From the NCBI GenBank assembly GCA_964563105.1, contig CAZLXM010000001.1, positions 62,001-126,000 on the forward strand: 64,000 nt of DNA, read 5' to 3'. This DNA is from CAYVTV01 sp964563105 (GTDB lineage Bacteria; Bacteroidota; Bacteroidia; Bacteroidales; GCA-2748055). Positions within the stretch are counted from its first letter, which is position 1. Every line of letters begins with the position of its first letter. The notes under the pieces were generated by a model. The model was not told the DNA's origin. It did no database searches and saw only the letters and a program-made list of their open reading frames with translations. The position numbers and the translations under genes were made by a program. Positions 61,431-64,000 of this stretch are shown here, one piece after another.

Positions 61431-64000
61431 ATGTCAAAAACTAAGCGTGTTTACACCTTTGGTGATAAAAAGGCTGAAGGTAAAGCAGATATGAAAAATC
61501 TGCTTGGAGGTAAAGGAGCTAATTTAGCCGAAATGAACCTTCTTGGTATTCCTGTTCCTCCCGGATTTACCATCACAACAGAAGTATGTGCTGAATATAA
61601 CAAATTTGGCAGGGATAAAGTGATCGAACTGATTAGAGCTGAAGTTGAAGAAGCGGTTAAGAATGTTGAAAAAATAATGGGTGCGAAATTTGGGTCTAAT
61701 GAAAATCCTTGTTTGATGTCAGTAAGGTCTGGTGCCAGGGCTTCAATGCCTGGTATGATGGATACAATTCTTAATCTGGGAATGAATGATGAATCTGTTC
61801 AAAGTTTAATCAAAAAAACAGGAAATGCCAGATTTGCATGGGATTCATATCGTCGTTTTGTTCAGATGTATGGTGATGTTGTTTTAGGAATGAAACCTGA
61901 ATCAAAAGAAGATGAGGATCCTTTTGAAGTAATAATTCATCAGTTGAAAGAAGAAAAAGGGATCGTTAATGATTCTGAACTTACGGCAGATGATTTTAAA
62001 GAATTGGTGAAAAGGTTTAAAGAAGCAGTTAAGGATCAAACTGGTAAAGATTTTCCTGCTGACGCATGGGAACAGTTATGGGGATCGGTTATGGCAGTAT
62101 TTGAGAGCTGGAATAACCCGAGGGCTACCTATTACAGAAAAATAAACAATATTCCTGCTGAATGGGGTACAGCTGTTAACGTACAGGCAATGGTTTTCGG
62201 AAATATGGGCCAAACTTCAGGTACGGGTGTAGCATTTACCAGAGATGCAGGTACCGGAGAAAATATTTTTAACGGAGAATATCTAATTGATGCCCAGGGA
62301 GAAGACGTGGTTGCAGGAATTAGGACCCCCCAGCAGATTACCAAAGAAGGCTCATTAAGATGGGCTCAACTCGCAAAAGTTACTGAAGAAGAAAGAAAAG
62401 CTATATTCCCTTCACTGGAAGAAGCTTTACCTGAAGCTTATGCAGAATTATTTGCTATTCAGAAAAAGCTTGAAAAGCATTACAAAGATATGCAGGATAT
62501 TGAATTTACCATTCAGGAAAATAAACTCTGGATGCTACAGACCCGGAATGGTAAGCGTACAGGTACAGCAATGGTGAAAATTGCTATGGACATGGTAAAA
62601 GAGGGGATGATTGATGAGAAAACAGCTCTTCTAAGATGTGATCCAATTAAATTAGACGAACTTTTACATCCGGTATTTGATGTGTCAGCAATTAAAAAAG
62701 CCCATGTCCTTGCTAAGGGGCTTCCCGCTTCTCCAGGTGCTGCAACCGGCCGTATCGTGTTCTTTGCCGATGAGGTAGAAGATTGGGTAAACAAAGGAAA
62801 TAAAGTTGTTTTAGTTCGTATTGAAACCTCACCCGAAGACCTTAAAGGTATGAATCTCGCTGAAGGTATACTTACTGCCAGAGGGGGAATGACATCTCAT
62901 GCCGCTGTAGTTGCCAGGGGAATGGGTAAATGTTGTGTATCCGGTGCGGGATCAATTAAAGTGGATTACAGGGCAAGAACTATGGCAGTTGATGGTAAAA
63001 TAATGAAAGAAGGAGATTGGTTGTCACTAAATGGTTCACTTGGAGAAGTATATGATGGACAAATAAAAACTATAGATCCTGAATTAAGTGGTGATTTCGG
63101 TGAATTAATGTCTATAGTAGATAAATATGCAAAACTTAAGGTCAGAACAAATGCTGATACTCCCAAAGACAGTGAAATAGCCAGAAATTTTGGTGCTACC
63201 GGAATAGGGCTCTGCCGTACAGAACATATGTTCTTTGAAGGTGACAGAATTAAAGCAATGAGAGAAATGATTCTTGCATCTGATGAAGCAGGCAGAAGAA
63301 AAGCCCTTGAAAAACTGTTGCCAATCCAACGCAAAGACTTTGAAGAAATCTTTGAAGCAATGAGTGGATTGCCTGTAACAGTAAGATTACTTGATCCGCC
63401 CCTGCATGAATTTGTGCCCCATGAAACAGCTAATCAAAAAGAAATGGCTCATGAAATGGGAATTACACTTGAAGAAGTAAAAGCCAAAGTTGACAGCCTC
63501 CATGAAATTAATCCTATGTTAGGACATCGTGGTTGCAGACTTGGAAATACATATCCGGAAATTACTGAAATGCAGGCCAGGGCAATTATTGAAGCCGCAC
63601 TCAACCTAAAGGCCAGAGAAGTTACTGCTATCCCTGAAATAATGATACCTCTTACAGGAACGGAAGAAGAATATAAAATGCAGGAAGATATTGTGAAGAA
63701 AACAGCAGAAAAAGTTTTCGAAGAAAGAGGAGAAAGAATTGAATTTCTTGTTGGAACGATGATTGAAATCCCAAGAGCTACTCTAATTGCTGATAAAATT
63801 GCTCAATATGCCGATTTCTTTTCTTTTGGAACAAATGATCTTACACAGATGACTTTTGGCTATTCGAGAGATGATGCCGGAACCTTCCTTCCAATATATA
63901 TTGAAAAAGGGATCCTGAAAAATGATCCTTTCCAAATACTTGACAGGGAAGGTGTTGGTCAACTGGTAGACCTTGGGATCAAGAGAGGGCGCAGTACAAA
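61431..64000 (+). CDS. ppdK: Pyruvate, phosphate dikinase, C-terminus beyond window
   Basis: The frame is open from the ATG at 61431 to the right edge, giving about 856 residues; full-length enzymes have about 875-910. It interconverts pyruvate + ATP + Pi and PEP + AMP + PPi. The nucleotide-binding domain (LLGGKGANLAEMN, SVRSGARASMPGMMDTILNLG), the phosphohistidine H490 in GGMTSHAAVVARGMGKCC, and the PEP-binding barrel (GIGLCRTEHMFF, MLGHRGCRLG, FFSFGTNDLTQMTFG) are all present. Only the last few dozen residues are missing. Confidence 0.97.
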   Translation, partial: MSKTKRVYTFGDKKAEGKADMKNLLGGKGANLAEMNLLGIPVPPGFTITTEVCAEYNKFGRDKVIELIRAEVEEAVKNVEKIMGAKFGSNENPCLMSVRSGARASMPGMMDTILNLGMNDESVQSLIKKTGNARFAWDSYRRFVQMYGDVVLGMKPESKEDEDPFEVIIHQLKEEKGIVNDSELTADDFKELVKRFKEAVKDQTGKDFPADAWEQLWGSVMAVFESWNNPRATYYRKINNIPAEWGTAVNVQAMVFGNMGQTSGTGVAFTRDAGTGENIFNGEYLIDAQGEDVVAGIRTPQQITKEGSLRWAQLAKVTEEERKAIFPSLEEALPEAYAELFAIQKKLEKHYKDMQDIEFTIQENKLWMLQTRNGKRTGTAMVKIAMDMVKEGMIDEKTALLRCDPIKLDELLHPVFDVSAIKKAHVLAKGLPASPGAATGRIVFFADEVEDWVNKGNKVVLVRIETSPEDLKGMNLAEGILTARGGMTSHAAVVARGMGKCCVSGAGSIKVDYRARTMAVDGKIMKEGDWLSLNGSLGEVYDGQIKTIDPELSGDFGELMSIVDKYAKLKVRTNADTPKDSEIARNFGATGIGLCRTEHMFFEGDRIKAMREMILASDEAGRRKALEKLLPIQRKDFEEIFEAMSGLPVTVRLLDPPLHEFVPHETANQKEMAHEMGITLEEVKAKVDSLHEINPMLGHRGCRLGNTYPEITEMQARAIIEAALNLKAREVTAIPEIMIPLTGTEEEYKMQEDIVKKTAEKVFEERGERIEFLVGTMIEIPRATLIADKIAQYADFFSFGTNDLTQMTFGYSRDDAGTFLPIYIEKGILKNDPFQILDREGVGQLVDLGIKRGRST

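Noticed and set aside
1..64000. tRNA, rRNA, CRISPR or insertion-sequence features
   Set aside because: I looked for T-loop motifs, regularly spaced repeats and transposase-like ORFs and found none that could be supported.

Overview
This 64 kb window is a stretch of chromosome from a member of the Bacteroidota, most likely Bacteroidales or Marinilabiliales-like. The sequence is AT-rich. Many start sites have a -7 box of the form TAnnTTTG, the Bacteroidota housekeeping sigma-factor signature, and two promoters (rpsF operon and ffh) show the full TTTG-N19-TAnnTTTG arrangement. One protein has a type IX secretion sorting domain, and several families are typical of the phylum (DUF4465, DUF4293, DUF4832, the long SecA, lipoproteins with SCx lipoboxes). 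I found no tRNA, rRNA, CRISPR array, insertion sequence or prophage.

Bases 1-12,400 are the accessory part. A PfkB-type kinase (cut by the left edge) and an AraC regulator point left. A nine-gene series points right: DegT-type aminotransferase, Gfo/Idh/MocA oxidoreductase, PIG-L deacetylase, NagB-like isomerase/deaminase, CBM9-like lipoprotein, ceramidase-like lipoprotein, sodium:solute symporter, SGNH hydrolase and a DUF4832 glycosidase-like lipoprotein. Read together it looks like a regulated locus for releasing, importing and breaking down an acylated or acetylated amino-sugar-like compound. The substrate is unknown and the NagB-like enzyme has an altered active site. A structured 307-base gap splits the series into a cytoplasmic half and an envelope/transport half.

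Bases 12,400-41,350 are mostly housekeeping: an M23 peptidase, a coiled-coil protein plus zapA, a 6S-like RNA and rny; a UDP-sugar epimerase; a SirB1-like protein and an SPFH protein; dnaA-yigZ-pyrB-pyrI; amidase-MCE diverging from lptD; rpsF-rpsR-rplI diverging from dnaX; icd; ferritin; secA; a small conserved gene with dapA; and ligA.

Bases 41,350-48,140 hold a B12/iron-siderophore-type uptake locus: a DUF4465 lipoprotein, a T9SS-exported trypsin-like protease with a FAS1 domain, a BtuF-like binding protein, an 87-residue protein, a FecCD permease and an ATPase with an extra C-terminal domain. The leader before it has an inverted repeat, a perfect -7 box, a 17-codon ORF and alternative hairpins, which looks like an attenuator. 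Just downstream, at about 48.47-48.64 kb, is a sigma-54-type promoter followed by tandem TAGTTAG-like repeats and a strong intrinsic terminator, which looks like an independent small RNA gene.

Bases 48,640-64,000 return to core functions: argS, folD, ffh, a TPR-ComA-DUF368-aroE operon, truA, a TonB-dependent receptor, xerD, and ppdK cut by the right edge with an iron-regulator-like palindrome in its promoter.
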